From Planctomycetaceae bacterium (GTDB taxonomy: Bacteria > Planctomycetota > Planctomycetia > Planctomycetales > Planctomycetaceae), in the NCBI GenBank assembly GCA_028291605.1, contig JAQGHS010000774.1, positions 1 to 33,211 on the forward strand: a stretch of 33,211 nt of DNA, given 5' to 3'. The position numbers were made by a program, and so were the translations under genes. The notes below the pieces were generated by a model that was not told where the DNA came from, searched no databases, and saw only the letters and a list, made by a program, of their open reading frames with translations. Shown piece by piece: positions 7,092 to 16,472 of this stretch. Within the stretch, counting starts at the first letter, position 1. Every line of letters begins with the position of its first letter.

Positions 7092-8489
7092 TCATCGCTT
7101 GTGGGCAAGGAATGCGTTCGACAACGCCTCCGCAGCCACCGGGTTCGATTGGAAGTGTTGGTGAACGTAGCTGGCCAGGATATTCCCTTTGGAAAAACCG
7201 CCGGGACGCTCTCCGCCTCCACGGGAATCTCGCAGACTGTACGGTCGGTGCCAGGCTCCGAGCTCAAAGGGTTCGACGATTTCTGAATAGTGGAATTCAT
7301 GACCGCGTAGCTGTGTGCCTGGTGGTCCAAACAATGTTTCTTCCGCAGACGTGGTGGCCGTGTATCCGAGTCGTTTGCAGCGTTCCAGCATGCGGGTTGA
7401 GAACGGTAGTAGTCCCACCATGGGCCAGGCCTGACTGCTCCGGTCAATAACTGTCTGGGCCAGATACATCATGCCGCCGCATTCGGCATAAATCGGCTTG
7501 TCGGTGGCGGCGAAGCGCGCGATTGATTGCAGCATGGACTCGTTGGCGGATAACTGCTGCGCGTGTTCTTCCGGGTAGCCACCTCCCAGGTACAGACCAT
7601 CAATGTCTGGCGGAAGTTCGGCGTCACGTAAGGGTGAGAACTCGACGATTCGCAGGCCGAAGTTTTGCAACAGTTCCAGGTTGTCGGGGTAATAGAAACT
7701 GAAGGCTTCGTCCATGGCGACCGCGACCGTTCCGCGGCAGTCTGCCAATCGGCCCGGCTGCGTTTCCCCAGACGACGAGCTGATCGCCGCGGCCGGAGTC
7801 GAATGCTGGCTGGCGAGTTTGTAGAGGGCGTCCATGTCGATTTGCTGTTGCACGGCAACGCCCAGTGCGTCGGTCACCGATTCGCCTGGAGCATTCAATC
7901 GGGGTGCCTTCAGGCCCAGGTGTCGAGACGGTAGTGCGGGGAAAGAATCTCGTGAAAACCAGCCTGCCAGATCGCATAAACCCGCGCCGGTTAAGGCCTC
8001 TTGCAACATCGACGCGTGGCGGCTGGAACCGCAGTAATTGGCGATGACGCCTGCGATGCGACAAGCGGGTTCGAATTCGGAAAAGCCCTTGATGCCGGCA
8101 GCGAATGACCGGCCCGCGCCGGTCGCATCGGCGACCAGCAGGACCGGCGCATTCAACAGCGATGCGATCTCGGCGGTACTGCCTTGCAGGGCTGTGGTGG
8201 ACGCCCCGTCAAACAGGCCCATCACCCCTTCGATAATCGCGATATCGGCGTCGCACGTTTTTTGTTCAAACAGACGTTGAACGTATTCTGGACTGAGCAT
8301 CCAGGTGTCGAGATTGTAGCTCACACGACCGGTCGCCAGGCGATGCCAGCTGGGATCGAGGTAGTCGGGACCGACTTTGAATGGCTGCACCTTGAGGCCG
8401 CGGGACCTCAATGCTGCCATCACACCCAGCGCAATCGACGTCTTGCCCACACCGCTGCGAGTTCCCGCAATAACCAGACGTGGAACCAA
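7092..8489 (-). CDS. cbiA/cobB: (Hydrogeno)cobyrinate a,c-diamide synthase
   Basis: MVPRLVIAGTRSGVGKTSIALGVMAALRSRGLKVQPFKVGPDYLDPSWH; GATase domain with YLGGGYPEEHAQQL, YAECGGMMYLAQ, SYVHQHF. Confidence 0.95.
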   Translation of the reverse strand: MVPRLVIAGTRSGVGKTSIALGVMAALRSRGLKVQPFKVGPDYLDPSWHRLATGRVSYNLDTWMLSPEYVQRLFEQKTCDADIAIIEGVMGLFDGASTTALQGSTAEIASLLNAPVLLVADATGAGRSFAAGIKGFSEFEPACRIAGVIANYCGSSRHASMLQEALTGAGLCDLAGWFSRDSFPALPSRHLGLKAPRLNAPGESVTDALGVAVQQQIDMDALYKLASQHSTPAAAISSSSGETQPGRLADCRGTVAVAMDEAFSFYYPDNLELLQNFGLRIVEFSPLRDAELPPDIDGLYLGGGYPEEHAQQLSANESMLQSIARFAATDKPIYAECGGMMYLAQTVIDRSSQAWPMVGLLPFSTRMLERCKRLGYTATTSAEETLFGPPGTQLRGHEFHYSEIVEPFELGAWHRPYSLRDSRGGGERPGGFSKGNILASYVHQHFQSNPVAAEALSNAFLAHKR

Positions 8490-8610
8490 TGCCTTCCCCT
8501 TTTATTCGCGTTTGACTTCGATGAGATTCTCCGCCGGATGATACTCGATTTCGGTCAGGCGTCGAGCAGGTGGCGCAGCGCCCAATGGTATTCACTTTGT
8601 GGTTGAACTC

Positions 8611-8689
8611 GTGAGCGGCACGGCGCTAGCCGCCGGTTCTTCCAGGGAAATCGACGCACAGAACCGGTGGCTAGCGCCATTCCGCTCAC
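8611..8689. repeat. Long intergenic inverted repeat (family A)
   Basis: gtgagcggcacggcgctagccgccggttct (8611-8640) vs agaaccggtggctagcgccattccgctcac (8660-8689), imperfect 30-bp arms. Confidence 0.85.
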
Positions 8690-8813
8690 AGAGTATGGTC
8701 TCACGTTTTGGTTCGTGCGGCGACGTCAAACGGACGGGGAAAATGCGGAAAATATCGGCCAATTCACCAATCGGTTGATTCTGTGGATCGCTCGCGGTAG
8801 ACTTCGTCCTTGA

Positions 8814-8988
8814 AATGGGTGCTTGCCTGAATCGTGAGATTTTGGCGAGAGAATAGGGAAGACGGTTAGATTCCGTCGCGGTCCCGCCGCTGTAACCGGG
8901 GACGAACGCTACATAAACCACTTCAGGCAACTGCCTGCGGGAAGGCGTAGCTAGTAGGCCGATCCGGGAGCCAGAAGACCTGCCCATT
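8814..8988 (+). promoter_or_regulatory. Cobalamin (B12) riboswitch
   Basis: agggaagacggttagattccgtcgcggtcccgccgctgtaaccgggg...ccactt...gcgggaaggcg...ccgggagccagaagacctgcc, including a B12-box-like AGCCAGAAGACCTGCC; candidate P1 AATGGG (8814-8819)/CCCATT (8983-8988). Confidence 0.93.
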
Positions 8989-9031
8989 GTCACTGTTGCG
9001 AAGAGTCGTGCTCGGTTGAGGTACGGACGCA

Positions 9032-9181
9032 ATGATGAGGGCACGGCATTGGGCCGGCCTTCTTTCTGTTGCTTTTGTAGCGTGTCACTACGCGCCTGTA
9101 TTGCTGCGCATCTGCGGCACTCAGCTCTCTCCCCCGGCATTTGCTCTTCGCTGTCCAATTCCTGGCGTTCGAAACGCCTGA
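9032..9181 (+). CDS. Possible small leader ORF (49 aa) between riboswitch and DUF1559 gene
   Basis: ATGATGAGG...TGA encodes MMRARHWAGLLSVAFVACHYAPVLLRICGTQLSPPAFALRCPIPGVRNA; hydrophobic N-terminus; ends 23 nt before ATG 9205; below the ORF-track length cutoff. Confidence 0.3.
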   Translation: MMRARHWAGLLSVAFVACHYAPVLLRICGTQLSPPAFALRCPIPGVRNA

Positions 9182-9204
9182 AGCGTGGCAACGAGGAAAT
9201 TGCT

Positions 9205-10314
9205 ATGAAAAATGGTCGCTTGAGCTGGTTGTGTTTGGTCTCTGTTCATGGTCGTCAAACGCAGGGATCAATAGATTGCAAGACGTCGCTCGACACTGTA
9301 AGTGGGACGAAACCGCGTCGCGGTACGACTCCTTCTCGCGGGTTCACTCTGATTGAACTGCTGGTGGTGATTGCGATTATCGCCGTGCTGATTGCCCTGT
9401 TACTGCCGGCCGTGCAGCAGGCGCGCGAGGCGGTCCGCCGTGTCCAATGCAAGAATCATCTGAAACAGATTGGATTGGCGTTACACAGTTATGAGTCGAC
9501 GCATCGCTTCTGGCCTGAGCAGTCGGGTACGCCGCAACCGGGGCCGCTTTACAAGATGCCGATGAGCAGTTGGATGACGTCGGTCCTGCCCTATCTGGAT
9601 CAGGCCAATCTTTATCGGGGATATGATTGGAGTCGCGACTGGCACGACGTTGCCAATCTGGCCGTCGTCACGATGAACGTGCCTGTCTATAATTGCCCCT
9701 CCGCACCGATTCGTGAGGGGTTTGAGTATACAGTTCTGGTCACTTATGCAGACCCCGTCACCACGACGGCGACATTGGGGACACGCACGTTTTATTACGG
9801 CGCCACGACCGATTACACAAATGTGGGCGGTATTGGCACGAATTTGAACAATACTCTGACACAAAAAGTCACGAATCCGGGGACTAGCGGCATCTTAATG
9901 TCGAACGCGGTGTCGTTGGCGGCAGTCACCGATGGCCTGTCCAATACGATTCTTGTCGCTGAGTGTGCTGGCCGGCCCAATCTGTACCAACGCGGAATGC
10001 TGGTTCCAGACGGGACGACTCCGAAGACCTGGAGTGGTTCGTCGACAAAACCGTTTCCCGTGGGCGGAGTCTGGGCGAGCCATAACAAAGGGTTCTTGAT
10101 CGATGGGGCTCTGGCAAACGGTTACACTACCAGTACCCCCGGTGTGGCCTCCGTGAACTTTTCGAACGACAACGAGATCTACGCCTTCCATCCCGGGGGA
10201 GCGAATGTGTTGATGGCCGATGGATCGGTGCGCCTGGTCGCGGAATCAATGTCTCTGCAAGTGCTGTGTGCGATGGCCTCCCGTGCGGGCGGCGAAGTCG
10301 TGTCAATGGATTAA
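9205..10314 (+). CDS. DUF1559 domain protein with type II/IV prepilin-like N-terminal methylation motif
   Basis: SRGFTLIELLVVIAIIAVLIALLLPAVQQAREAVRRVQCKNHLKQIGLALHSYES ... IYAFHPGGANVLMADGSVRLV; gaggaaa RBS before ATG 9205. Confidence 0.92.
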   Translation: MKNGRLSWLCLVSVHGRQTQGSIDCKTSLDTVSGTKPRRGTTPSRGFTLIELLVVIAIIAVLIALLLPAVQQAREAVRRVQCKNHLKQIGLALHSYESTHRFWPEQSGTPQPGPLYKMPMSSWMTSVLPYLDQANLYRGYDWSRDWHDVANLAVVTMNVPVYNCPSAPIREGFEYTVLVTYADPVTTTATLGTRTFYYGATTDYTNVGGIGTNLNNTLTQKVTNPGTSGILMSNAVSLAAVTDGLSNTILVAECAGRPNLYQRGMLVPDGTTPKTWSGSSTKPFPVGGVWASHNKGFLIDGALANGYTTSTPGVASVNFSNDNEIYAFHPGGANVLMADGSVRLVAESMSLQVLCAMASRAGGEVVSMD

Positions 10315-10341
10315 GAACCCCTGACAAAACCGGTTGTGGGA

Positions 10342-10377
10342 AGTTCAGAACCGCAAACTTTCAAGCGGTTCTGAACT
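10342..10377 (+). terminator. Perfect 13-bp hairpin downstream of DUF1559 gene (possible terminator, no clear U-tract)
   Basis: AGTTCAGAACCGC (10342-10354), 10-nt loop, GCGGTTCTGAACT (10365-10377). Confidence 0.6.
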
Positions 10378-10496
10378 GATGCAGAGGTTTTGTTAGAGTT
10401 TATAAGATAGAAAACCGATCCGCGCCGCATGACGTTGCCTCGCAATCTGCGATGTCAGGTCTCGACTCTGGACCATGTGAAAGCAGGCTGACTCAG

Positions 10497-11138
10497 ATGG
10501 AATTGTATGAAGCCATCTATGGCCGTCGCGACGTCCGTCGATTCCAGGCAGAGCAGATTGCTGATGACGTGCTGGCTCGAATCCTGGATGCTGCTCACCA
10601 TGCCGGTTCAGTGGGCTTCATGCAGCCCTGGAATTTTATCGTGGTTCGCTCGCTGGACGTGCGCCAGCAAGTCTACGAGCTGTTTACCCGGGAAAATGCC
10701 AGGGCCGCAGAAAACTATACTGGTGAGCGGCGCGAGTTGTATGACTCGCTGAAGCTCGCGGGGATCCTGGAAGCGCCGGTCAGCGTGGCGGTCACCTGTG
10801 ATCGGAGTCGAAATGGGCCCGCTGTGCTCGGCAAAAACAGCATGCCCGAGATGGATCTCTACAGTACCTGTTGTGCCATTCAGAACCTGTGGTTGGCGGC
10901 TCGCAGTGAAGGGATCGGCGTCGGCTGGGTGAGCATCCTGGATCCCACGCTCGTGAAGCCCTTGCTGGGTATTCCCGACGACATTGTGCTGGTCGCCTGG
11001 CTGTGCCTGGGGATTCCCGTCCAGTTCGACGATCGTCCGATGTTAGAGACTGTGGGCTGGGAGAAACGATTGCCGCTGGAAGAAGTGGTCTTCGCGGAAC
11101 GCTGGCAAGAGCGCTGGGCCGCTGATTCCTCAAAGTGA
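10497..11138 (+). CDS. bluB: 5,6-dimethylbenzimidazole synthase
   Basis: MELYEAIYGRRDVRRFQAEQIADDVLARILDAAHHAGSVGFMQPWNFIVV...EMDLYSTCCAIQNLWLAARSEGIGVGWVSILD; nitroreductase-fold BluB signature. Confidence 0.93.
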   Translation: MELYEAIYGRRDVRRFQAEQIADDVLARILDAAHHAGSVGFMQPWNFIVVRSLDVRQQVYELFTRENARAAENYTGERRELYDSLKLAGILEAPVSVAVTCDRSRNGPAVLGKNSMPEMDLYSTCCAIQNLWLAARSEGIGVGWVSILDPTLVKPLLGIPDDIVLVAWLCLGIPVQFDDRPMLETVGWEKRLPLEEVVFAERWQERWAADSSK

Positions 11139-11218
11139 ATTTCCATGACGCAGTATTTCCTACGTACGACAAATGACCAACTTCCATTCGCAATCGTGCG
11201 AATGCAGAGGGCGAGCCC

Positions 11219-12763
11219 ATGACTGGTCGCGTCCTGATGATCCAGGGTACGAGTTCCTCTGCAGGCAAAAGTTTGCTGGTGGCGGCGCTCTGCAGGATCT
11301 TCGCGCGACGTGGTGTTCGAGTCGCGCCGTTCAAGTCGCAAAACATGTCCAACAACGCGGCTGTTTGTGCGGACGGCGGAGAAATCGGACGCTCGCAGGC
11401 TTTTCAAGCATTTGCTGCGGGGATCGCGCCCACGGTCGACATGAACCCGATCCTGCTCAAGCCCGAGGCCGAGGTTCGATCGCAGGTGATTGTCAACGGG
11501 CGTCCCTGGAAGTCCCTCGACGCACGACAGTATTTCAACACGAAGCAGGCCCTGTGGCCGATCGTTACTGCAGCCCTGGATCGGTTGCGCAACGAGTACG
11601 AATTGGTTGTGATTGAAGGTGCCGGAAGTCCCGCCGAATTGAATCTGCGCGATGTGGAAATCGTCAACATGTCGGTGGCCCGGTATTGCCAGGCTCCCGT
11701 GCTGCTTGTCGGCGACATCGAGCGTGGCGGTGTGTTCGCCCAATTGCTCGGGACATTGTGGCTGCTCGATGACGACGAACGAACACTCGTGCAGGGCCTG
11801 TTGATTAACAAATTTCGAGGCGATGTGTCGTTGTTCGATGCCGGCCGGACGATGCTTGAGCAACGGGGTGGTGTTCCGGTCCTGGGAGTCATTCCCTGGG
11901 TCAGTGCGCTGAACCTGCCTGATGAAGATGCCGAAGTGCTGAGTCGGGTGTCCAACGGTTCCGCCCGGCCGGGGGACATCGACATCGCCGTGATTCGCCT
12001 GCCACGAATTTCTAACTTTGATGACTTTGATCCCTTGGCGACGGCCGCGGGTGTCCGACTGAGATACGTCGAATCGGTATCGCAGCTTGGACAGCCGCAC
12101 GCGGTCATCCTACCGGGAACCAAGAGCACGATGTCGGATCTGGACTGGCTGCGGCAAACGGGACTCGCCTCACGAATTGTGGAGTTGGCCGCGGTCGGAA
12201 CTCACGTCGTCGGAATCTGCGGCGGATATCAAATGCTGGGCCGGATTCTGCGCGATCCGGAACTGGTCGAGTCTGACGTCGAGCAAATGTCGGGACTGGG
12301 GTTATTGCCCACGGTGACAGTCTTTCAGACAAGCAAAGACACCAATCAGGTTCGCGGTGTGATTCGCGACGACCGCAATTGTCCCGGTGGTCTTGGTCAG
12401 GTCGTCGAAGGGTACGAGATTCACATGGGGCGGACATTCGGCGGCCGGCCCTGGCTGGAACTGTCGCGTTCCGAGGACGAGCTTTCTGCGGTATCAGACG
12501 GGGCGGCGTCGGACGACGGGCGGATCTGGGGCTGCTATCTGCATGGACTTTTTGGCAACGACGGTTTCCGGCAGTGCTGGCTAAAGTCGCTGAGAAAACA
12601 TAGTGAGTCAGAATCCCCGCTCAGCCAGCCGATTGAGCCAATCGGTGAGTTTGCGAATGCAGTGGAGGCCTCGTTGAATCGTCTCGCGAATCAGGTGGAG
12701 GAGGCTCTCAATATGGAGCGACTGGAACAAATCGTCTGGAATCAAGCAGGAGTCCTCCAATGA
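11219..12763 (+). CDS. cobQ: Cobyric acid synthase
   Basis: MTGRVLMIQGTSSSAGKSLLVAALCRIFARRGVRVAPFKSQNMSNNAAVC...; GICGGYQMLG and GYEIHMGRT motifs. Confidence 0.96.
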   Translation: MTGRVLMIQGTSSSAGKSLLVAALCRIFARRGVRVAPFKSQNMSNNAAVCADGGEIGRSQAFQAFAAGIAPTVDMNPILLKPEAEVRSQVIVNGRPWKSLDARQYFNTKQALWPIVTAALDRLRNEYELVVIEGAGSPAELNLRDVEIVNMSVARYCQAPVLLVGDIERGGVFAQLLGTLWLLDDDERTLVQGLLINKFRGDVSLFDAGRTMLEQRGGVPVLGVIPWVSALNLPDEDAEVLSRVSNGSARPGDIDIAVIRLPRISNFDDFDPLATAAGVRLRYVESVSQLGQPHAVILPGTKSTMSDLDWLRQTGLASRIVELAAVGTHVVGICGGYQMLGRILRDPELVESDVEQMSGLGLLPTVTVFQTSKDTNQVRGVIRDDRNCPGGLGQVVEGYEIHMGRTFGGRPWLELSRSEDELSAVSDGAASDDGRIWGCYLHGLFGNDGFRQCWLKSLRKHSESESPLSQPIEPIGEFANAVEASLNRLANQVEEALNMERLEQIVWNQAGVLQ

Positions 12764-13380
12764 CAACTGAAGACAGTGAAGCGCTGGCACACAAGGAAAA
12801 GATGGTCCGTCGCGACCAGGCATTTGAAGAGCGACAGGCCAAGGCGACCCGCGAGAAGGGGTTGCTGATTGTTCACACGGGGGCTGGCAAGGGAAAGACG
12901 ACCGCAGCGCTGGGAATGGTGTTTCGTGCGTTGGGAAACGGGATGAAGGTCGGCATCGTGCAGTTCATCAAGGGGGCGATGGAAAACGGTGAATCGGCTT
13001 TCATTGAGAAGCTGCGTTTGCAGGGAATGCCGATCGAACTGTATACGCTGGGCGATGGCTACACCTGGAAAACGCAGAATCTGCAGCAGGACATTGCGTC
13101 TGCCAGGCGTGGATGGGACAAGGCGGTGGAATTGCTGCGTGACCCCTCGTTTGACATGGTGGTTCTGGACGAAATGAACATTGTACTGAAATACGAATAC
13201 CTGCCTCTGGATGAGGTTCTTGCGGAATTGGCGGCCAAACGGGAAATGTTGCACGTCATTATTACTGGACGAAATGCCAAGGCGGGTTTGATCGAAGTCG
13301 CGGACCTGGTCACTGACATGACGCAGATTAAGCATCCGTATCGCTCGGGCATCAAGTCGCAGCGCGGGATCGAATTCTAA
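12760..13380 (+). CDS. cobO: Cob(I)yrinic acid a,c-diamide adenosyltransferase
   Basis: KGLLIVHTGAGKGKTTAALGMVFRALGNGMKVGIVQFIKG...VVLDEMNIVL...VIITGRNA; ATGA overlap with cobQ. Confidence 0.95.
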   Translation: MTTEDSEALAHKEKMVRRDQAFEERQAKATREKGLLIVHTGAGKGKTTAALGMVFRALGNGMKVGIVQFIKGAMENGESAFIEKLRLQGMPIELYTLGDGYTWKTQNLQQDIASARRGWDKAVELLRDPSFDMVVLDEMNIVLKYEYLPLDEVLAELAAKREMLHVIITGRNAKAGLIEVADLVTDMTQIKHPYRSGIKSQRGIEF

Positions 13381-13394
13381 AAGGTGGTTGCAAC

Positions 13395-14438
13395 GTGAGT
13401 CTCTCGTCCAGCGACATCTGGCAACATCTCAATGGCCTCACCAAGCCGCCTGGCAGCTTGGGACGGTTGGAAGAGCTCGCTGCGCGGTTGTGCGACATCC
13501 AACAAACTCTGTCCCCGCAAACTTCGCCGCGACGGCTGGTCATTTTTGCTGGCGATCATGGCGTGGTGAGTGCCGGCGTAACGGTCTGGCCTTCGGCGGT
13601 GACGAACCTGATGTTAGTCAACATGTGTCAGGGAGGAGCCGCTTCAACAGTTCTCGCAGGACAGTCCGGGACAGAAGTTGTGCTCGTGAACGTAGGCGCG
13701 ATTGACGATCCGATTACCGAACCGCCCACAGCGAATTCTGGGGTTCGTTACCGCAGTCGTCGCGTTTGTAATGGAACACGGAACCTGGCGATTGAACCTG
13801 CACTCACCGTGGATGAATTCCAGCAGGCCTGGATGATTGGTGAAGACGAGGCCCGTTCCGCTGTGGAATCCCAAGTGAAAGTCGTGATTGCTGGGGAGAT
13901 GGGAATCGGCAATACGACGCCTGCATCCTGCCTGGCGATGCTGTTGGCGGATGTCCCGCTCGACAATGCCGTGGGACAGGGGGCCGGAGCGAATGAGACC
14001 TCCCTGAGCCAGAAGCGGAATGTTGTCGAGCAGGCAGTCGCGCGAGCTCGTGAAATCTGGGAACGTGATCCCGTCGCCGCAATCGCTTCCGTTGCGGGGC
14101 TGGAGATTGTGGCGATGGCCGGCTTTTTCGTTGCGGCCCACCGTCTTGGATTGACCATCATCCTGGATGGAGCCGTGGCGAGTTCGGCCGCTTTGATCGC
14201 TGAACATCGATCACCGGGTGTGTCGCGATCCATGATCGCAGCACATCTTTCGACCGAGCCGGCGCATCGGGCAGTCCTGGAACGTTTGAGTCTGACCCCG
14301 TTTCTCGATTGGAACATGCGATTGGGCGAGGGGACCGGTGCATTGTTGCTGCTGCCGCTACTCGATGCCGCCTCGGCAATGATTTCCAAGATGGCAACGC
14401 TGGAGAGTTTTGGCATCAGTCCAAAGGTGACCTCGTGA
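13395..14438 (+). CDS. cobT: Nicotinate-nucleotide--dimethylbenzimidazole phosphoribosyltransferase
   Basis: LTKPPGSLGRLEELA...FAGDHGVVSAGVTVWPSAVTNLMLVNM...GEMGIGNTTPAS...LEIVAMAGFFVAA...DGAVASSAAL. Confidence 0.96.
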   Translation: MSLSSSDIWQHLNGLTKPPGSLGRLEELAARLCDIQQTLSPQTSPRRLVIFAGDHGVVSAGVTVWPSAVTNLMLVNMCQGGAASTVLAGQSGTEVVLVNVGAIDDPITEPPTANSGVRYRSRRVCNGTRNLAIEPALTVDEFQQAWMIGEDEARSAVESQVKVVIAGEMGIGNTTPASCLAMLLADVPLDNAVGQGAGANETSLSQKRNVVEQAVARAREIWERDPVAAIASVAGLEIVAMAGFFVAAHRLGLTIILDGAVASSAALIAEHRSPGVSRSMIAAHLSTEPAHRAVLERLSLTPFLDWNMRLGEGTGALLLLPLLDAASAMISKMATLESFGISPKVTS

Positions 14439-15286
14439 CCGAACAATCGACAATTTCTGAACACGCGGCAGTCCCGCAGGTGCACCCCGTTCCGGCAGAA
14501 CAGTGGGGGGAATGGTCCGCGTTTTTGACGGCGGTGCAGTTCCTGACGCGAGTGCCGTTGCCGTTCTCGGAACCGGTCTCGGCCGCCGTGCTGTCGCGCT
14601 GTCCGGTCTATTTTCCGTTAGTGGGGGGATTGATCGGTGTTGCGACATCGGTGGTCGTCGGCGTCGCGGGCTTGTTCTGGCCAGTTTGGTTGGCGGTGAT
14701 CGTCGCACTCGCAATCGAAGCCCGGCTGACGGGAGCGTTTCATGAAGACGCTGTCGCCGATTTCTGCGATGCCTTCGGTGGTGGCTGGACGCGAGACGAT
14801 GTGCTGCGAATTCTGAAAGATAGCCGGATCGGCTCGTACGGAGCCCTGGGACTGGGAATCGCTGTCGCGTTGCGAGCTGGTGCCATGCTGGAAATCATTC
14901 AACAAGTGGGTCGGCACAACTGGCTCGTGTGGGGTTCCGCAATTGTGGCCAGCTGTGCCATTGGTCGCTTCGTGATCGTCTTGGTCATGGTCCGGGTGCC
15001 GCCTGTCTCGTCCCGAGAAAGTTTGTCTCGCGACATTGGTCGTCAGTTGAAATTGCGAGATTTGCTCACCGCCTCCGTCTGGATGTTGCCCCTCGTATTG
15101 CCCTTCATCATTCAACTGCCGCTACAGGCTGCCATATGCGTCGTTGCGCTGGTCGCGATTGTGATGTGGTTCATGGCGCTGGTGCGGCGTCGGCTGGGAG
15201 GGATCACCGGTGATTGCCTGGGCTGTATCGGCTACGGTTCCATGGTCGTCGTTCTGCTGGCGACAGCGGCGAGGTGGAATCCATGA
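14435..15286 (+). CDS. cobS: Adenosylcobinamide-GDP ribazoletransferase (cobalamin synthase)
   Basis: AVQFLTRVPLPF...YFPLVGGLIG...GAFHEDAVADFCDAFGGGWTRDDVLRILKDSRIGSYGALGL...GGITGDCLG; GTGA overlap with cobT. Confidence 0.94.
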   Translation: MTEQSTISEHAAVPQVHPVPAEQWGEWSAFLTAVQFLTRVPLPFSEPVSAAVLSRCPVYFPLVGGLIGVATSVVVGVAGLFWPVWLAVIVALAIEARLTGAFHEDAVADFCDAFGGGWTRDDVLRILKDSRIGSYGALGLGIAVALRAGAMLEIIQQVGRHNWLVWGSAIVASCAIGRFVIVLVMVRVPPVSSRESLSRDIGRQLKLRDLLTASVWMLPLVLPFIIQLPLQAAICVVALVAIVMWFMALVRRRLGGITGDCLGCIGYGSMVVVLLATAARWNP

Positions 15287-15864
15287 CATTGAAGATCTCA
15301 ATCCCCACCTTAATCGTTGTGCGACATGCCCCGGTTGACCAGAAGTACCAGGGAGTTTGTTATGGACGCACTGACGCCGTATTGGGACCGGAAGGGGAAC
15401 AGCTGAGCTACGCTGTGGCCGAGGAACTCGCCGCCTGGGGCAATGCGACTATTGTCCATAGCGGGCTGCAACGTACGCGATTTCTGGCCGAGCGACTTGC
15501 CGCGCAGCTTGGATGTTCTGCCACGACCTGCGAAGCCCTCCAAGAGCGGGACTTTGGCACCTGGGAGCTGCAGCCCTGGAATGACATTCACGCCCAGCAT
15601 GGTGACGAAATGCTGCGCATGGTTTCCGAACCCGAGACGTATCGTCCCGGGGGAGGCGAAACGACGTATGAAATGCGGGATCGTGTGGTGCAATGGTTTG
15701 AATCACTCCCCAATGCAGACCTGACCATCGCGGTGACTCACGGAGGTCCGATCGCGGCCCTGCTCGGATCGCAACGGCGATTACCAGTCACTGATTGGAT
15801 GGACCTGATTCCCCGTTGCGGACAAATCGTGCCGATCCACAAACGGGCTACCGAACAGGAGTGA
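15283..15864 (+). CDS. cobC: Histidine phosphatase family protein, probable alpha-ribazole phosphatase
   Basis: TLIVVRHAPVDQKYQGVCYGRTDAVLGPEG...VHSGLQRTRFLAERLA...FGTWE...VTHGGPIAALL; ATGA overlap with cobS. Confidence 0.85.
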   Translation: MTLKISIPTLIVVRHAPVDQKYQGVCYGRTDAVLGPEGEQLSYAVAEELAAWGNATIVHSGLQRTRFLAERLAAQLGCSATTCEALQERDFGTWELQPWNDIHAQHGDEMLRMVSEPETYRPGGGETTYEMRDRVVQWFESLPNADLTIAVTHGGPIAALLGSQRRLPVTDWMDLIPRCGQIVPIHKRATEQE

Positions 15865-15867
15865 TTC

Positions 15868-16470
15868 ATGGCACACATTGCACTGATTTTGGGAGGCGTG
15901 CGGAGCGGCAAGAGTGGCTTTGCACAAGACCTGGCTCAGAAAATGAGCGGGGACGATGTCCTGTTTGTGGCCACGGCCGAAGCCGGCGATGCCGAGATGT
16001 CGCGTCGCATTCAGATCCATCGGACGTCGCGGCCGGCTGCCTGGTCGACGCTGGAAGTCGCCCAGAATGTGGGGGCCTCGCTGCAGCGATATCAGCAGAG
16101 CGGCCCGCAGCACCGGACGGTGCTGATTGATTGCTTGACGCTGCTGGTTAGTAATGTACTGCTGAGTTGTGAGGAACAAGCCGACCCAGCCATTGCCGAG
16201 CAGCGCGTGGCTGTGGAGATACAGGGCCTGCTGGCTGCCTGCCTGCATTGGCAAGGAACGGTGATCATCGTGTCGGGAGAAGTGGGCCTCGGTGTGGTTC
16301 CAGAATCTGCGCTCGGGCGACAGTACCGCGATCTATTGGGATGGGCCAACCAGGCAGTTGCAGCGCGATCAAATGCCACGTACCTGCTGGTTGCGGGGCT
16401 TCCGATAGAACTTAAGTCGCTGGCCAACAGTGTTGAGCAAGCGGCCTCGAAATTGAAAATGCTCAGGTAA
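15868..16470 (+). CDS. cobU: Adenosylcobinamide kinase / adenosylcobinamide-phosphate guanylyltransferase
   Basis: IALILGGVRSGKSGFAQDLAQ...FVATAEAGDAEMSRRIQIHRTSRPAAWSTLE...VSGEVGLGVVPESALGRQYRDLLGWANQAVAA. Confidence 0.94.
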   Translation: MAHIALILGGVRSGKSGFAQDLAQKMSGDDVLFVATAEAGDAEMSRRIQIHRTSRPAAWSTLEVAQNVGASLQRYQQSGPQHRTVLIDCLTLLVSNVLLSCEEQADPAIAEQRVAVEIQGLLAACLHWQGTVIIVSGEVGLGVVPESALGRQYRDLLGWANQAVAARSNATYLLVAGLPIELKSLANSVEQAASKLKMLR

Positions 16471-16472
16471 TC

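Noticed and set aside
6902-7450. 182-aa plus-strand ORF across the HNH-cbiA intergenic region
   Set aside because: Runs antisense into cbiA and has no recognisable features.
8592-9191. 199-aa minus-strand ORF over the riboswitch region
   Set aside because: Covers the palindrome and the B12 riboswitch on the opposite strand; no domain recognised.
10342-10377. Hairpin after DUF1559 as a second riboswitch
   Set aside because: Simple perfect stem-loop without conserved aptamer motifs; better viewed as a terminator or RNA-stabilising hairpin.
10880-12100. 406-aa minus-strand ORF
   Set aside because: Antisense to bluB/cobQ with strong motifs on the plus strand; shadow ORF.
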